A stretch of DNA of 64,000 bases from Granulicella sp. WH15 (lineage in GTDB: Bacteria > Acidobacteriota > Terriglobia > Terriglobales > Acidobacteriaceae). The notes beneath the pieces were generated by a model. That model did not search any database, was not told the DNA's origin, and saw only the letters and a list, made by a program, of their open reading frames with translations. Positions 46,252 to 60,927 of this stretch are shown here, one piece after another; position 1 is the stretch's first letter; the number at the start of each line of letters is the position of its first letter. A program made the position numbers and the translations under genes. The stretch spans positions 2,418,001 to 2,482,000 of the forward strand of contig NZ_CP042596.1 of assembly GCF_009914315.1 (NCBI RefSeq). The letters are read 5' to 3'.

Positions 46252-47418
46252 CTACTCCACCGGCCGCCTCGCGTTATATCCATCCCGTGCGATCACCGAG
46301 TATTTCACCGGCCGCTGTTTCTCGTCCTGCATCTTCAGCGGCTTGCCCTCGTTGTCCACCAGCAGCACTTTCACCTTCCGGTACGACCCGTCGTTGCTGG
46401 TGTTCGTCGGCCGGTAAGTCAGCACATACTGATTCCGGATCGAGTCGTTGATCTGCGCAAACACATCCGGCAGTGTGCCCTCGAAGATCGGGTTGAAGTA
46501 CATACCACCCGTCATCCGCGCAAAAGTTTGCAACTGGTTCTGCGCCTGCAAGAAGTTCATCTCGCGTGGCCCGCCACCGCTTCGCATCTCGTTCAGCAGG
46601 CCACCGGTTGCAATCGAAAAGATCGTCACATTCGGCGTCGCTTTGATCTTCTCGAGGATCTTGTCCAAAGTGATCTTCGAGAACGTGTCCCGCCCCGAGC
46701 TGACCAGGATAATGTACTTCCGCCCGTCGATCCGCGTGCTCCGGTCCAGCGTCTCGTAAAGCGCGTCGAAGAGGTTCGTGTCCGAAAACGTCGGGATCAC
46801 CAGCGAGCGCAGCGAATCGGCCAGTACCTCCTTGTTATTGGTGAAGTCCGTCAGGATATGCGTGCGCAGATCGTACGTCACCACCGCCACATAGTCGTTC
46901 GGGTGCAGCGAGTGGTAGAAGCTCACCGAGGTATTCTGCATATCGCGGATCAGGAAGTACGAGTTCGCCGCAAACTCCAGCAGCATCACCGCCGTTATCG
47001 GCGTCTGCGTGATCCGCACCTTCGGCGTCTCCTGCTCCACGCCGTCCTCGACCACCACAAAGTTCTCCGGCTTCAGCCCAGGCACAAACTGGTGGGTCTT
47101 ATCAAGGAGCACCGACACGTCCAGGTTCACAATCGGCACATCCACCCGCAGCGAGTAGGTGGCATTGTCCGGATTCTTCACCTTGGGCTGCTCAGGAGCT
47201 GGCGGCGGTGGCGGCTCGTCGGCCGAATCCTTCTTTTTCTTCAGGATGATGCCGCCGTTGTCGGTCTGCGGCCCGCTGTCATCGGGAGCAGTAGCGGCAG
47301 GCGGAGTTGCAGGAGCGGCCTGCGCCCAGATCCTCCCCGCGCCCAATATCATCACCTGCAAGATCACTGGCAGCAACGCCAGCCGCACGAACCGTCGACT
47401 CGAACTGGTCAGCTTCAT
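46252..47418 (-). CDS. VWFA-domain secreted protein (acidobacterial TIGR03436 type)
   Basis: About 388 residues from ATG 47418 (MKLTSSSRRF); the frame is open to 47526. A signal peptide (residues about 8-33, ending IWAQA) is followed by a Pro-rich stretch and a von Willebrand A domain. The acidobacterial pattern is clear: LKPENFVVVEDGVEQE, then VMLLEFAANS, and SSGRDTFSKITLDKI. The first metal-site motif DxSxS is degenerate here (the Asp position reads Glu in LLEFAANS). Members are common in acidobacteria; function is unknown, perhaps adhesion or protein complex assembly. Confidence 0.88.
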   Translation of the reverse strand: MKLTSSSRRFVRLALLPVILQVMILGAGRIWAQAAPATPPAATAPDDSGPQTDNGGIILKKKKDSADEPPPPPAPEQPKVKNPDNATYSLRVDVPIVNLDVSVLLDKTHQFVPGLKPENFVVVEDGVEQETPKVRITQTPITAVMLLEFAANSYFLIRDMQNTSVSFYHSLHPNDYVAVVTYDLRTHILTDFTNNKEVLADSLRSLVIPTFSDTNLFDALYETLDRSTRIDGRKYIILVSSGRDTFSKITLDKILEKIKATPNVTIFSIATGGLLNEMRSGGGPREMNFLQAQNQLQTFARMTGGMYFNPIFEGTLPDVFAQINDSIRNQYVLTYRPTNTSNDGSYRKVKVLLVDNEGKPLKMQDEKQRPVKYSVIARDGYNARRPVE

Positions 47419-47658
47419 CACGGCTACCCCTGAATCTTGATCTGGATCTACCCGCATCCCCTCAGCGACTATCGGAACCCGGCCCGGCCCGCCAGTCAGG
47501 AAAGATTGACTCCACGTTAGCACCAATGAAATCTCGTCTCCACTCCTTCTACGGAACAGCCATCCCCGCGAAAGTAGGCTGTTGTAAAATAAGGATCAAA
47601 ACCTACAGAAGAACGGCCTGCGCATTCCAACCTGTGCGTTCCGGGGATATCAAAACCA

Positions 47659-48666
47659 ATGAGTGAAATTCACGGTCTTGCGGTGTACGCTGCGGGTGCG
47701 CAACTTCTGCCCTACAAATATGACGCAGGCGAGCTCGGCGCTTATGAGGTCGAGGTCCGCATCACTCACTGCGGCGTCTGTCATAGCGACATTCATCTCA
47801 TCGACAACGACTGGGGACTCAGCCGCTATCCCTTCATCCCCGGCCACGAGATCGTAGGCACCATCACCGCCATCGGCTCGGCCGTGCGCGGCTTCACGCG
47901 GGGCGACCGCGTCGGCATAGGCTGGCAGGCCGATAGCTGCGGCATCTGCGAGTGGTGCCGCCAGGGCGATGAGCACCTTTGCGCCAGCTCCCAGCCCACC
48001 TGCGTCGGCCGCAATGGCGGCTACGCGGACTCGGTACGGGTCAACTCCCGCTTCGCCATCCCGGTCCCGGAAGTACTCGAGAGCGAAAACGTCGCTCCCC
48101 TGCTCTGCGGCGGCATCACGGTCTACAGCCCGTTGCGCAACCACGGCGCACGGCCCTCTTCGCGGATCGGAATCATCGGCATCGGTGGGCTTGGCCACAT
48201 CGGCCTCCAGTTCGCCCGCGCCTTCGGAGCCGAGGTTACGGCCTTCTCCACCTCCAAGACCAAGGAGGCCGAGGCCCGCAAGCTCGGCGCGCACAACTTC
48301 GTCAATACCCGTGAGACCAACGCCCTCAAGAAGCTCGCAGGCAGCTTCGACATCCTGCTCAGCACAGTCAACGCCGACCACGACTGGCAGGGCTACGTCA
48401 ACGCGTTGCGTCCCAAGGGCACGCTCTGCATCGTCGGCGCGAGCCCGTCACCACTTCAGATCCAACCCTTCTCGCTCATCGGCGGCCAGCGCGCCATCGC
48501 GGGCAGCCCCACCGGCAGCCCCAGCGACCTGCGAGAGATGCTCGACGTAGCCGCCCGCCATAACGTCAAGACCATCTCCGAACGCTTCCCCATGGCCCAG
48601 GCCAACGAGGCCGTCGCCAAGGTGAAGAAGCGCCAGGTGCGCTACCGTGCCGTGCTCACCAACTAA
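47659..48666 (+). CDS. Zinc-dependent alcohol dehydrogenase
   Basis: 335 residues of the medium-chain dehydrogenase family, cinnamyl-alcohol-dehydrogenase/YahK-like. Catalytic zinc ligands are seen in CGVCHSDIH (Cys near residue 37) and PGHEIVG (His-Glu near residue 62); the structural zinc site is CGICEWCRQGDEHLC (about 94-108). Cofactor motif GIIGIGGLGHIGLQFA near residue 174. It reduces aldehydes with NADPH or oxidises alcohols. It converges with the S10 peptidase gene at a shared terminator. Confidence 0.93.
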   Translation: MSEIHGLAVYAAGAQLLPYKYDAGELGAYEVEVRITHCGVCHSDIHLIDNDWGLSRYPFIPGHEIVGTITAIGSAVRGFTRGDRVGIGWQADSCGICEWCRQGDEHLCASSQPTCVGRNGGYADSVRVNSRFAIPVPEVLESENVAPLLCGGITVYSPLRNHGARPSSRIGIIGIGGLGHIGLQFARAFGAEVTAFSTSKTKEAEARKLGAHNFVNTRETNALKKLAGSFDILLSTVNADHDWQGYVNALRPKGTLCIVGASPSPLQIQPFSLIGGQRAIAGSPTGSPSDLREMLDVAARHNVKTISERFPMAQANEAVAKVKKRQVRYRAVLTN

Positions 48667-48687
48667 GCACTTCTCCCATTCTTCAAA

Positions 48688-48720
48688 CAAGAGGGCGAGC
48701 CACTCAGGCTCGCCCTCTTG
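48688..48720. terminator. Bidirectional terminator
   Basis: A perfect 14-bp stem (48688-48701 with 48707-48720) and 5-base loop between the convergent alcohol dehydrogenase and S10 peptidase genes, followed on the plus strand by TCTTT. Confidence 0.75.
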
Positions 48721-48723
48721 TCT

Positions 48724-50292
48724 TTAGTGCTTCGTCGCTTCGGTATAGAACTTATCCAGATCGCCCTTCAGCTCCTTCAGAGCCTCGACGTTCAGATAAG
48801 CCATGTGCCCCGACGGGTAGTACCCGAACTGCACGTTTCCGATAAGCGAGGGCGGCAGCAGCATGTGGCTGATGTCGTACTCGGTGCCGAAAAACGGCGT
48901 CGCCAGATCGAACCATCCATTAGCCGAGAAGACACGCAGGTGCGGGTTCTTCCGGATCGCATCGGCCAAGTCCATCGCGGTATCAGGAGCGGTCTGCAGA
49001 CGCCCGCCGCGGTCTCCGCTGGGCCTGTGATGGAAGTTCCACGCCCCATTCATCCCTGGAGCCGACAGAAAGTAAGGCTCCGTGGTCGTCATCTTCAACT
49101 CCTTCTGGATGTACTCGTGGAAGGCCCCGACAAAGACACCCGCGATGGCCGTATCCGAAGGATCGGAGTCCGGATTCTCGCCCGCCGAGTCTGTGTCCCA
49201 GCCCTCGAAGCGTGCATCGTAGCGGCCCACGATACGGTCGTCGCCGCGCAGCAGCTCCTTGCGGAAGTGGGTCGGCGAGACCCGCAGCTTGGACTCCTTC
49301 AGGTACTGCACGCTGAGGCCGGTAAAGCCTGAGAGCTTCTCGGCGATGGCATCGAACTGAGCCGCAGGCAGCCGGTCGCCCTGTTGCAGCGCCTCCGCGT
49401 ACGGCCCACGCGCGAACTCACGAGCCTGCTGCACAAACTCCGGCAACGTGCCCGTGTGCTTCACCTTGTTGTAGTAGTAGGCGATGGCTGCATACGACGG
49501 CAGGTAGGTCAACGGATCGCGGTCGTAGCCTGGGTTGCGCACGTTGTAGTTCAGGATGGACGAAAGCAGCGTGACACCGTTGAACTCGACTCCGTCGTTC
49601 TGCAACGCGGCCACCAGAGCAGCCGAGCGCGGCGTCCCGTAGGACTCGCCGAAAAGAAACTTGGGCGAGTTCCAGCGTTGGTTCACCGTGATGTAGCGGA
49701 TGATGAACTTCTCAAAGGCCCGCACATCCTCATCGACGCCCGCAAAATCCTTGATCGTTCCCTTGCCCACAGCGCGCGAAAAGCCCGCCAGAGGCGCGTC
49801 GATAAACACCAGGTCGCTGCGGTCGATCAGGCTGTACTGGTTCTGCACCGTTTCGAAGGGCGCGGGGCCGGTGGGCTTGGGGCTCTCGGTGACCACGCGC
49901 ACCGGCCCGAACGAGCCCATATGCAACCAGATAGTCGCCGAACCCGGACCGCCGTTATAGAAGAAGGTCACCGGGCGCGCCTTGGCATCCACTCCATCCT
50001 CGGTGTAGGCCGTGTAGAAGAGGCTGCCGATCGGCTTGCCCTTCTCGTCGTCGACCAGCAGGTTCCCGGCCGTCGCGGTGTAGTGGATGGCACGGCCGCC
50101 CGCGCTCCAATCATGCTTGGTCACGCTGGTCGTCTCTGCCGGAATCGGCAGAGAGTCTCCGTTCTCGGCTGGCGCATCGGGAGCGGGAGCGCGGCGGCCC
50201 TGCGCCTGCGTGAAGGCAGAAGATGCAAGCAGGATGACGCTCATCCCGACAGTGATGCTACGACGAAAAGCTCGACGATCGTATAGGGTCAA
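48724..50292 (-). CDS. Secreted S10-family serine carboxypeptidase
   Basis: 522 residues. Signal peptide at residues 1-30 (MSVILLASSAFTQAQG). The family motif LFGESYG (about residue 214) provides the catalytic Ser; Asp is in SANGWFDLATPF (about 455) and His in YYPSGHMAYLN (about 500). NGGPGSATIWLHMG near residue 115 forms the oxyanion hole. It removes C-terminal residues from peptides in the periplasm or outside. It is divergent from recQ. Confidence 0.92.
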   Translation of the reverse strand: MTLYDRRAFRRSITVGMSVILLASSAFTQAQGRRAPAPDAPAENGDSLPIPAETTSVTKHDWSAGGRAIHYTATAGNLLVDDEKGKPIGSLFYTAYTEDGVDAKARPVTFFYNGGPGSATIWLHMGSFGPVRVVTESPKPTGPAPFETVQNQYSLIDRSDLVFIDAPLAGFSRAVGKGTIKDFAGVDEDVRAFEKFIIRYITVNQRWNSPKFLFGESYGTPRSAALVAALQNDGVEFNGVTLLSSILNYNVRNPGYDRDPLTYLPSYAAIAYYYNKVKHTGTLPEFVQQAREFARGPYAEALQQGDRLPAAQFDAIAEKLSGFTGLSVQYLKESKLRVSPTHFRKELLRGDDRIVGRYDARFEGWDTDSAGENPDSDPSDTAIAGVFVGAFHEYIQKELKMTTTEPYFLSAPGMNGAWNFHHRPSGDRGGRLQTAPDTAMDLADAIRKNPHLRVFSANGWFDLATPFFGTEYDISHMLLPPSLIGNVQFGYYPSGHMAYLNVEALKELKGDLDKFYTEATKH

Positions 50293-50548
50293 GAGAACCT
50301 TCGCTTTCTATGGATGCTGCGTGGAATGGCAGATGAATGCTGTATGAAGTACGGACATCCTATCAAGAAAAGTTTCGCGTCCCTATCGTTAAACTAAATT
50401 CACTCCTCTACGAAACTCGTACCCCTTCCCCACTTAGCGGACACTTTCCTCGTTCGCCTTCCCATTTTGGGATCGTGACTCCACCGACACCGGCTACCAA
50501 CGCCCGCAACCCGCTGGGCGAAGACCATGCGAAGATAGATTCGCGGCT

Positions 50549-53002
<2,454 letters not shown>

Positions 53003-53068
53003 TGATTCGTAACTATTTAAGCAACTAATTCAATTTGTAACTATAAAAGCTTCAAACAACGAGGAACG

Positions 53069-53551
53069 ATGCCAGCTTCCGAAAGCCACGCCCCCGACGG
53101 TCTCGACCCCGTCGACGTCCGCACCATCGACGAGCGCGCCAGCCACTGCTTCGGCTGTGGTCCCGACAACCCCGAAGGCCTGCACCTCTCCTTCCTCGTC
53201 GAATCGACCCCTGACGCCATCACCTCCACGGTCCGAGTCAACCTCACACGCCTGCACGAAGGCCCTCCCGGCCACATCCACGGGGGCATCATCGCCACCC
53301 TGATGGACGAGGCCATGAGCAAGCTCAACCGCGCCCTCGGCGTCATCGCCATGACCCGCAACCTCAACGTCGATTACCTCCGCCCGTCGCCCCTTGGAGT
53401 CGAACTGACGCTCGTTGGCCGCCATCTTCAGCGTGACGGACGCAAGCTCCACCACGAGGCCGAGCTGATTCATCCCAACGGCACCATCCTCGCGCGAGCA
53501 AAGGGGTTCTTCATCGCCATCGACCCCGCGCTGCTTGAAAAGATGAGATAG
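53069..53551 (+). CDS. PaaI-type hotdog thioesterase
   Basis: 160 residues with the hotdog fold signature GHIHGGIIATLMDEAMS (about residue 70), which carries the catalytic acidic residue, and LNVDYLRPSPLGVEL in the central strand. An N-terminal segment CFGCGPDNPEGLHL (about residues 28-41) is typical of the group near THEM4/PaaI. It hydrolyses acyl-CoA thioesters in the cytoplasm; substrate unknown. ATG 53069 follows a GAGG site. It is 66 bases after recQ on the same strand. Confidence 0.9.
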   Translation: MPASESHAPDGLDPVDVRTIDERASHCFGCGPDNPEGLHLSFLVESTPDAITSTVRVNLTRLHEGPPGHIHGGIIATLMDEAMSKLNRALGVIAMTRNLNVDYLRPSPLGVELTLVGRHLQRDGRKLHHEAELIHPNGTILARAKGFFIAIDPALLEKMR

Positions 53552-53574
53552 CGCCGCACCCTCTTCATCCGGCT

Positions 53575-53646
53575 AAAACGTACAGATAAAACGTTCAGAT
53601 ATCTAAGCCATTTAAAACGTCTCAAACTGCTAAACTTAACGTTCAA
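53575..53646. repeat. AAAACGT-type repeats before pdxS
   Basis: AAAACGT occurs at 53575, 53588 and 53614 (13 and 26 bases apart), and a related TTAACGTTCA at 53636. The first two extend to AAAACGT(A/T)CAG. They lie in the AT-rich stretch 50-120 bases before the pdxS start and may be protein-binding sites or just a low-complexity promoter region. Confidence 0.3.
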
Positions 53647-53695
53647 AGAAAGTTTGGCCCACCCGCGTACGGGCGGCAGTAGAAAGAGGATTCAC

Positions 53696-54700
53696 ATGTC
53701 AGACAACAACGGAACCGGAACCACCTCCCTTCGCCTCAAGACCGGCCTGGCCGAGATGCTCAAGGGCGGCGTCATCATGGACGTCATGAACGTCGAGCAG
53801 GCCCGCATCGCCGAAGAAGCCGGAGCCGTCTCCGTCATGGCGCTCGAGCGCGTCCCGGCCATGATCCGCGCCGAGGGCGGCGTGGCCCGCATGGCCAACC
53901 CCAAGCTCATCCGCGAGATCATCGCCACCGTCTCCATCCCCGTCATGGCCAAGGCCCGCATCGGCCACTTCGCCGAGGCCCAGGTGCTCCAGACCCTCGG
54001 CGTCGACTTCATCGACGAGTCCGAGGTACTGACGCCCGCCGACGAGGTCTATCACATCGACAAGCATGCCTTCACCACGCCGTTCGTCTGCGGCGCGAAG
54101 AACCTGGGCGAGGCCCTGCGCCGCATCGCCGAGGGCGCGGCCATGATCCGCACCAAGGGCGAGCCGGGCACCGGCGACGTCGTCCACGCCGTGCAGCACA
54201 TGCGCCAGATTACTCGCGAGATCAAGGCCCTGACCGTCCTCTCCGATCAGGAACTGTACAACGCCGCCAAGGTCCACGGCGCGCCGTATGAGCTGATCCG
54301 CATGGTCGCCAAGGCGGGCAAGCTGCCGGTGCCGAACTTCTCGGCGGGCGGCATCGCCACCCCGGCCGACGCGGCCCTGATGATGCAGCTCGGCGCAGAG
54401 ACGATCTTCGTCGGCTCGGGCATCTTCATGAAGGACGGCGCGGTGCCGCTCAACGTCAGCATCTTCTCCAAGCACGACGCCGAGGTCGGCCTCTGCACCA
54501 CTGCCGAGATCGGCAAGCCCTGCGTCCCGGACGAGCGCGCCGAAGCCGTCTCCCGCGCCAAGGCCATCGTTCTGGCCACGCTCCACTATAACGACCCGAA
54601 GATCGTCGCCGAAGCCTCGGAGGCCGTCCTCGGCAGCATGAAGGGCCTGGCCGCCGCCGCCATCGAAGAGCAGGACCGGATGCAAAATCGCGGCTGGTAG
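53696..54700 (+). CDS. pdxS: Pyridoxal 5'-phosphate synthase, lyase subunit
   Basis: 334 residues from ATG 53696 with AAGAGGA upstream; the frame is open to 53654. The protein is near-identical in layout to Pdx[31 protein letters not shown] (split by region), Schiff-base lysine in [12 protein letters not shown] (about 81) and [14 protein letters not shown] (about 149), then [20 protein letters not shown] with phosphate-binding glycines. It makes PLP from ribose-5-phosphate, glyceraldehyde-3-phosphate and ammonia, the ammonia supplied by the glutaminase PdxT. No pdxT lies beside it. Confidence 0.95.
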   Translation: MSDNNGTGTTSLRLKTGLAEMLKGGVIMDVMNVEQARIAEEAGAVSVMALERVPAMIRAEGGVARMANPKLIREIIATVSIPVMAKARIGHFAEAQVLQTLGVDFIDESEVLTPADEVYHIDKHAFTTPFVCGAKNLGEALRRIAEGAAMIRTKGEPGTGDVVHAVQHMRQITREIKALTVLSDQELYNAAKVHGAPYELIRMVAKAGKLPVPNFSAGGIATPADAALMMQLGAETIFVGSGIFMKDGAVPLNVSIFSKHDAEVGLCTTAEIGKPCVPDERAEAVSRAKAIVLATLHYNDPKIVAEASEAVLGSMKGLAAAAIEEQDRMQNRGW

Positions 54701-54760
54701 GTGCTGGCCGCACGGGCGGGAGCGCTTCTCGCAAAAGCTCCTGCTCTAAACGCTTCAAAC

Positions 54761-54795
54761 AAAGCCTCCCGCGACCTCATCGCGGGAGGCTTTTT
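54761..54795 (+). terminator. Intrinsic terminator of pdxS
   Basis: A 14-bp perfect stem (54761-54774 with 54780-54793), 5-base loop, then TTTTT. Confidence 0.85.
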
Positions 54796-54835
54796 GCATT
54801 GGAATCAATCAGGCCGAGTAAAGTAGGTAAAGACC

Positions 54836-55513
54836 ATGCCCCTGCTCCGCACCGAGTCCCTGACCAAGAGCTATCCTTCCGTCTCCGGCGGCCCCGAACT
54901 CGTCCTCTTCCGGCAGCTCGACCTCTCCGTCCACGCCGGAGAGATGGTCGCCATCGTCGGCGAGAGTGGCGCGGGCAAGAGTTCCCTGCTGCACCTGCTC
55001 GCCGTGCTCGACCGGCCCACCTCTGGCGAGGTCTGGTTCGGCGAGACCGCCCTCAGCACCCTCTCCAGCCGCCAGGCCGCCGACTTCCGCAACCGTCAGG
55101 TCGGCTATGTCTGGCAGTTCCACTACTTACTCCCCGAGTTCACCGCGCAGGAGAACGTCGCCATGCCGCTGCTGGCGCGTGGCGAACGTCGCGGCCCCGC
55201 CATGGAAAAAGCCCAGCGCTGGCTCGAAGAGGTCGGTCTCGGTAACCGTCTTGAGAATCGCTCCGGCGAGCTTTCGGGCGGCGAGCAGCAGCGCGTCTCC
55301 CTGGCCCGCGCCCTGGTCACCGAGCCAAAACTCCTTCTCGCTGACGAACCCACCGGCGACCTCGACGCCCGCACCGCGGAATCGGTCTTCGGTCTGCTCC
55401 AGACCCTGCACCGCAGCCACGGCCTCACCAGCGTCCTGGTCACTCATAACCTGGAATTCGCCCATCGCTGCGACCGTGTCCTCCGGCTCCGCGACGGCCG
55501 CCTCGAGGCGTAA
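54836..55513 (+). CDS. ABC transporter ATP-binding protein, LolD-like
   Basis: 225 residues. Walker [10 protein letters not shown] near residue 41, Q-loop/LolD-type [20 protein letters not shown] near residue 90, signature [15 protein letters not shown] near 147, Walker [13 protein letters not shown] near 172. The phrase QFHYLLPEF is typical of LolD, the ATPase of the lipoprotein-release complex LolCDE. No permease gene is next to it, so its partner is encoded elsewhere. Confidence 0.88.
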   Translation: MPLLRTESLTKSYPSVSGGPELVLFRQLDLSVHAGEMVAIVGESGAGKSSLLHLLAVLDRPTSGEVWFGETALSTLSSRQAADFRNRQVGYVWQFHYLLPEFTAQENVAMPLLARGERRGPAMEKAQRWLEEVGLGNRLENRSGELSGGEQQRVSLARALVTEPKLLLADEPTGDLDARTAESVFGLLQTLHRSHGLTSVLVTHNLEFAHRCDRVLRLRDGRLEA

Positions 55514-55752
55514 GCACCTAGTTAAGAGCCGTTTTTGCACAGGGAGCGTCTAAATAAGTTCCTGCTACTGTGGGTGTAACTTTTTGGGGAGTTTCTCGAA
55601 TGTAACGCGGCGATTACACTAGATGCAGCAATGCTGCCGAGCCTGCGGGCGGTTGTTTGAGTGTTCCGGCTTCAAGTCGGAACGTTGCAGGACAGGACCA
55701 ACGGCGCGCACTCCGGCCCTCGGGCTGGCGACGCGCCGGTTGAAGGGGGCAC

Positions 55753-58218
<2,466 letters not shown>

Positions 58219-58237
58219 CTTTCATACAGAAACAGAG

Positions 58238-58271
58238 GATGGCCCGGTGTTTGTCACCGGGCCATCTTTTT
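58238..58271 (+). terminator. Intrinsic terminator of clpC
   Basis: 12-bp perfect stem (58238-58249 with 58255-58266), loop TTTGT, followed by TTTTT. Confidence 0.88.
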
Positions 58272-58285
58272 GCAGCACAACAAGA

Positions 58286-58330
58286 AAGAGGCGCGGACAA
58301 GAGTGAAATAAGCTCTTATCCGCGCCTCTT
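58286..58330 (-). terminator. Hairpin after the YtxH gene
   Basis: 12-bp stem (58286-58297 with 58319-58330), extended inside by five more pairs after one mismatch. It follows the YtxH stop by about 20 bases on the minus strand with a short T-rich TTTCTTG after it. Confidence 0.6.
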
Positions 58331-58351
58331 CGTTTGATCCGGCGTGAGTTT

Positions 58352-58648
58352 TTAGACGAGACGCGAGGCGGACTTCACCGCCCCCGAGACGATGTCACCG
58401 GCGTGGTCGATGGCGTACTCCACATTGCCCTTTGCCTTCTTGACCAGTTTCTCGGCATCGCTGCTGAGCTGCTCTGCCTGCTGCTTCAGGTAGTTTGCGG
58501 CCTCTTCCAGTTGCTCGGCAGCGTCTTCGGCGCTGCGCTTCAGCTTCCTGCGTGTCTGTGCCCCACTCTGGGGCGCGTACAACAGAGCAATGGCGGCTCC
58601 CACCGAGGCTCCGATGCCGAATGCGAACAAATACTGTCTAGCTTTCAT
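58352..58648 (-). CDS. YtxH-domain small membrane protein
   Basis: 98 residues. One N-terminal helix with glycines (FGIGASVGAAIALLYAPQSG, the YtxH core), followed by an amphipathic Ala/Lys/Glu-rich coiled coil (residues about 33-80). YtxH proteins are stress-linked in Bacillus; no biochemical role is established. Confidence 0.85.
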   Translation of the reverse strand: MKARQYLFAFGIGASVGAAIALLYAPQSGAQTRRKLKRSAEDAAEQLEEAANYLKQQAEQLSSDAEKLVKKAKGNVEYAIDHAGDIVSGAVKSASRLV

Positions 58649-58761
58649 CTCTTCTCCTCGAACTGGCTATCAGGCTTGGATTCAGATACAGGCTATTTGG
58701 TTACCGCAATCTGTGGAATGAATTTTGGTCTCCTGGCTACCTTGCTTTCAAAATAAAGCTC

Positions 58762-59475
58762 CTACAGGCCCGCCAACTCCCTGGCCTCGACGAAGACCCG
58801 CTCGAACATCGTTGCGTTCAGTCTTCCGGTATTGGTGTTACGCAGCGATGGGTGATAGCAGCCGAGCAGGTGCAGACCATTCGGCAGCTTGTACTGTGCG
58901 CCATGACCGAAAGTATAAGCTGACCGGCGCTCGATGACCCCGGCTCCAAGCAGGTGCGCCAGATAGCCGTCCCAGGCGATCTTGCCCAGGCAGACGACGA
59001 CCTTGACTCGCTTCAGCGCGGCGATCTCGTTCGTCAGATGGATCGAGCAGTTGCGAATCTCCTCCGGCTTCGGTTTGTCCCCCGGCGGCGCACAGCGGAC
59101 AACCGAGGCGATCCACGCGTGGCGCAGTCGCAGGCCGTCGTCGCGGGAGATAGCCGTAGGCTGCGACGCGAGGCCGAGCGAGTGCAGGATCGGATACATG
59201 AAGGCCCCGGAGCCGTCTCCGGTAAAAGGCCGCCCAGTGCGGTTCGCCCCGTGGGCTCCGGGCGCGAGCCCGAGGATCAGGATGCGGGCGCGGGGGTCGC
59301 CGAAGCCGGGCACGGGCCGCGACCAGTAGGTCTGGTCCTGATAGGCGCGGCGGCGGGTCTGGGCCAGTCCCGCGCAGTACTCGCGCAGGCGGGGACAGCG
59401 TTCGCAGTCGACGATGGACTGGTAGATAGCCTCGTGGGCGAGCTTGAGGCTGAGTGCGGCAGAGGAAGTAGACAC
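58762..59475 (-). CDS. Uracil-DNA glycosylase, family 5 (UDGb)
   Basis: 237 residues from GTG 59475. The iron-sulfur cysteines start CERCPRLREYC (about residues 23-33), with VRCAPP and CLGK later. The active-site motif GLAPGAHGANRTGRPFTGDGSG is the UDGb form, without the catalytic polar residue of family 4, and the closing motif is HPSLRNTNTGRL. It removes uracil and some deaminated purines from DNA. Confidence 0.9.
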   Translation of the reverse strand: MSTSSAALSLKLAHEAIYQSIVDCERCPRLREYCAGLAQTRRRAYQDQTYWSRPVPGFGDPRARILILGLAPGAHGANRTGRPFTGDGSGAFMYPILHSLGLASQPTAISRDDGLRLRHAWIASVVRCAPPGDKPKPEEIRNCSIHLTNEIAALKRVKVVVCLGKIAWDGYLAHLLGAGVIERRSAYTFGHGAQYKLPNGLHLLGCYHPSLRNTNTGRLNATMFERVFVEARELAGL

Positions 59476-59626
59476 CTGACGATGTTAATTGATGCCGCAT
59501 GGAGGCGCTCCCCGTGCCTGTTGCCGGGCGATAATGGGACCAATAGAATCTCCACGTTCCCCAACCGGATTTTGCATCCAACCGAAGAAGAGGCAACAAC
59601 CCTTGGAAGAGACTCGCGTTTTACAT

Positions 59627-60907
59627 ATGTACCTGAATCTATTGAAGAAGCGCCTGATCGCCACCTGGGACTACATAGCCGGTGGGGGATGGATGCGATC
59701 AGGATCGGTCACGACGGTTCTGCTGGCGTTGATCCTGGGAACGGCGTTTTTCATTATCCACGAGCGCGGCAAAGGCCACCTGACCCAACTGAGGAACAAG
59801 ATGGAGGGTGACGTCCGGCCCCCGGTAGCTTCGGGACCGAAACCGGGCGGAGTGGAACCTCTGGTGCTCACGCGGCCTCAGCCCACGGGACAGACCGGCC
59901 CTGAGTTCGCCTCCGTAACCCTGCTTCCCGGTCTGGGAATGAGCGTTCTGCAGATGACGGCCTTCGTTCCCGGCCACGGGGAGATTCCTCTGCTCGCGGC
60001 CCCCACTGCCGAGCAGCTTGTCTCCACGCCCCCGCCCGCCGCGCAGGGGCCGAACGACGACCACGGAGCCTTCGAGCTGCCGTGGTCAGGGGCGCTGATC
60101 GGCTCACCCGCTCCGGTGGGTGATCGGATGGTCGTGCGCTGGCAGGAACAGGCCATGACGTTGCCTTCCGCGGCCACCAAGCCCAGCCGCGCATACGGCG
60201 GACTGTTGCGGCGGCAAGCCGCGGGCGAGGTCACCCAGGACGTGGTCCCGGACGGCACCTCCGCCACCGCGACCTTTACAGCGACCGACTTCGACGGCGA
60301 CTGGCCGGGCAAGATCCAGACCAAGGTTTCGGTAGTGATGGTGGGCTCGCGGATGGACCTCTCGGTGATCGCCACCAATAGCGGCAGCGCACCTCTGCCC
60401 ATCGGCATCGGTTGGCACCCGCGCTTCGCGATCCGGGGCGACCGGAAGAGCGTCTCTCTGAAGCTGCCGGAGGCCTCCCGCATGGAAACCTCCGAGATAA
60501 CGCGCGGTATGCCCACCGGCAAGACTCTGTCAGCCGGGAGCCAGTTGGAGCAGTTCATGGGCAAGCAAATGGTGGCCCTGGGCAATACTGCGCTGAACGA
60601 TCTGCTGGTGGAGATGAAACCCTCCCTCCTTGAGGACGGTCCCATCGCGGAGATGCGCTTTCCGAGCGAGGGCTATGGGATTCGGATGCGCTTGGTGAGC
60701 GCGTCGATCCGCAGCTTGCGCGTCGTGGCCGATCCGGCCCAGCCGTACCTTTCGCTGGGGCCGCAGGTCAACTTCGACGATCCACTGGGACACCAGTGGG
60801 ATCGCAACATGGAGATGCCGGTGCTCGCCCCGGGCGCGTCGATGGAGTGGCGGATCAAGCTGGATCTCTTCCCGCTGACCGGCCAATCCTCCAGCCTGAT
60901 CGAGTAA
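59627..60907 (+). CDS. Aldose-1-epimerase-like protein with membrane anchor
   Basis: 426 residues from ATG 59627 (MYLNLLKKRL); the frame is open to 59489. One N-terminal helix (about residues 24-43, TVLLALILGTAFFIIHE), a linker, and from about residue 105 a galactose-mutarotase-like fold: ATFTATDFDGDWPGKIQTKV, GIGWHPRFAI (catalytic-His-type motif of aldose epimerases) and YLSLGPQVNFDDPLG. The enzyme may act on a sugar outside the membrane; catalytic residues were not all identified. Confidence 0.7.
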   Translation: MYLNLLKKRLIATWDYIAGGGWMRSGSVTTVLLALILGTAFFIIHERGKGHLTQLRNKMEGDVRPPVASGPKPGGVEPLVLTRPQPTGQTGPEFASVTLLPGLGMSVLQMTAFVPGHGEIPLLAAPTAEQLVSTPPPAAQGPNDDHGAFELPWSGALIGSPAPVGDRMVVRWQEQAMTLPSAATKPSRAYGGLLRRQAAGEVTQDVVPDGTSATATFTATDFDGDWPGKIQTKVSVVMVGSRMDLSVIATNSGSAPLPIGIGWHPRFAIRGDRKSVSLKLPEASRMETSEITRGMPTGKTLSAGSQLEQFMGKQMVALGNTALNDLLVEMKPSLLEDGPIAEMRFPSEGYGIRMRLVSASIRSLRVVADPAQPYLSLGPQVNFDDPLGHQWDRNMEMPVLAPGASMEWRIKLDLFPLTGQSSSLIE

Positions 60908-60927
60908 AAGCAACCGAAAATCGGGTG

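Noticed and set aside
46189..47433. Long plus-strand open frame of 414 codons
   Set aside because: It lies antisense to the VWFA gene, is rich in Arg and His with no domain, and reflects codon bias of the real gene.
53699..54685. Minus-strand open frame of 328 codons
   Set aside because: Exact antisense of pdxS; composition is that of a shadow in GC-rich DNA.
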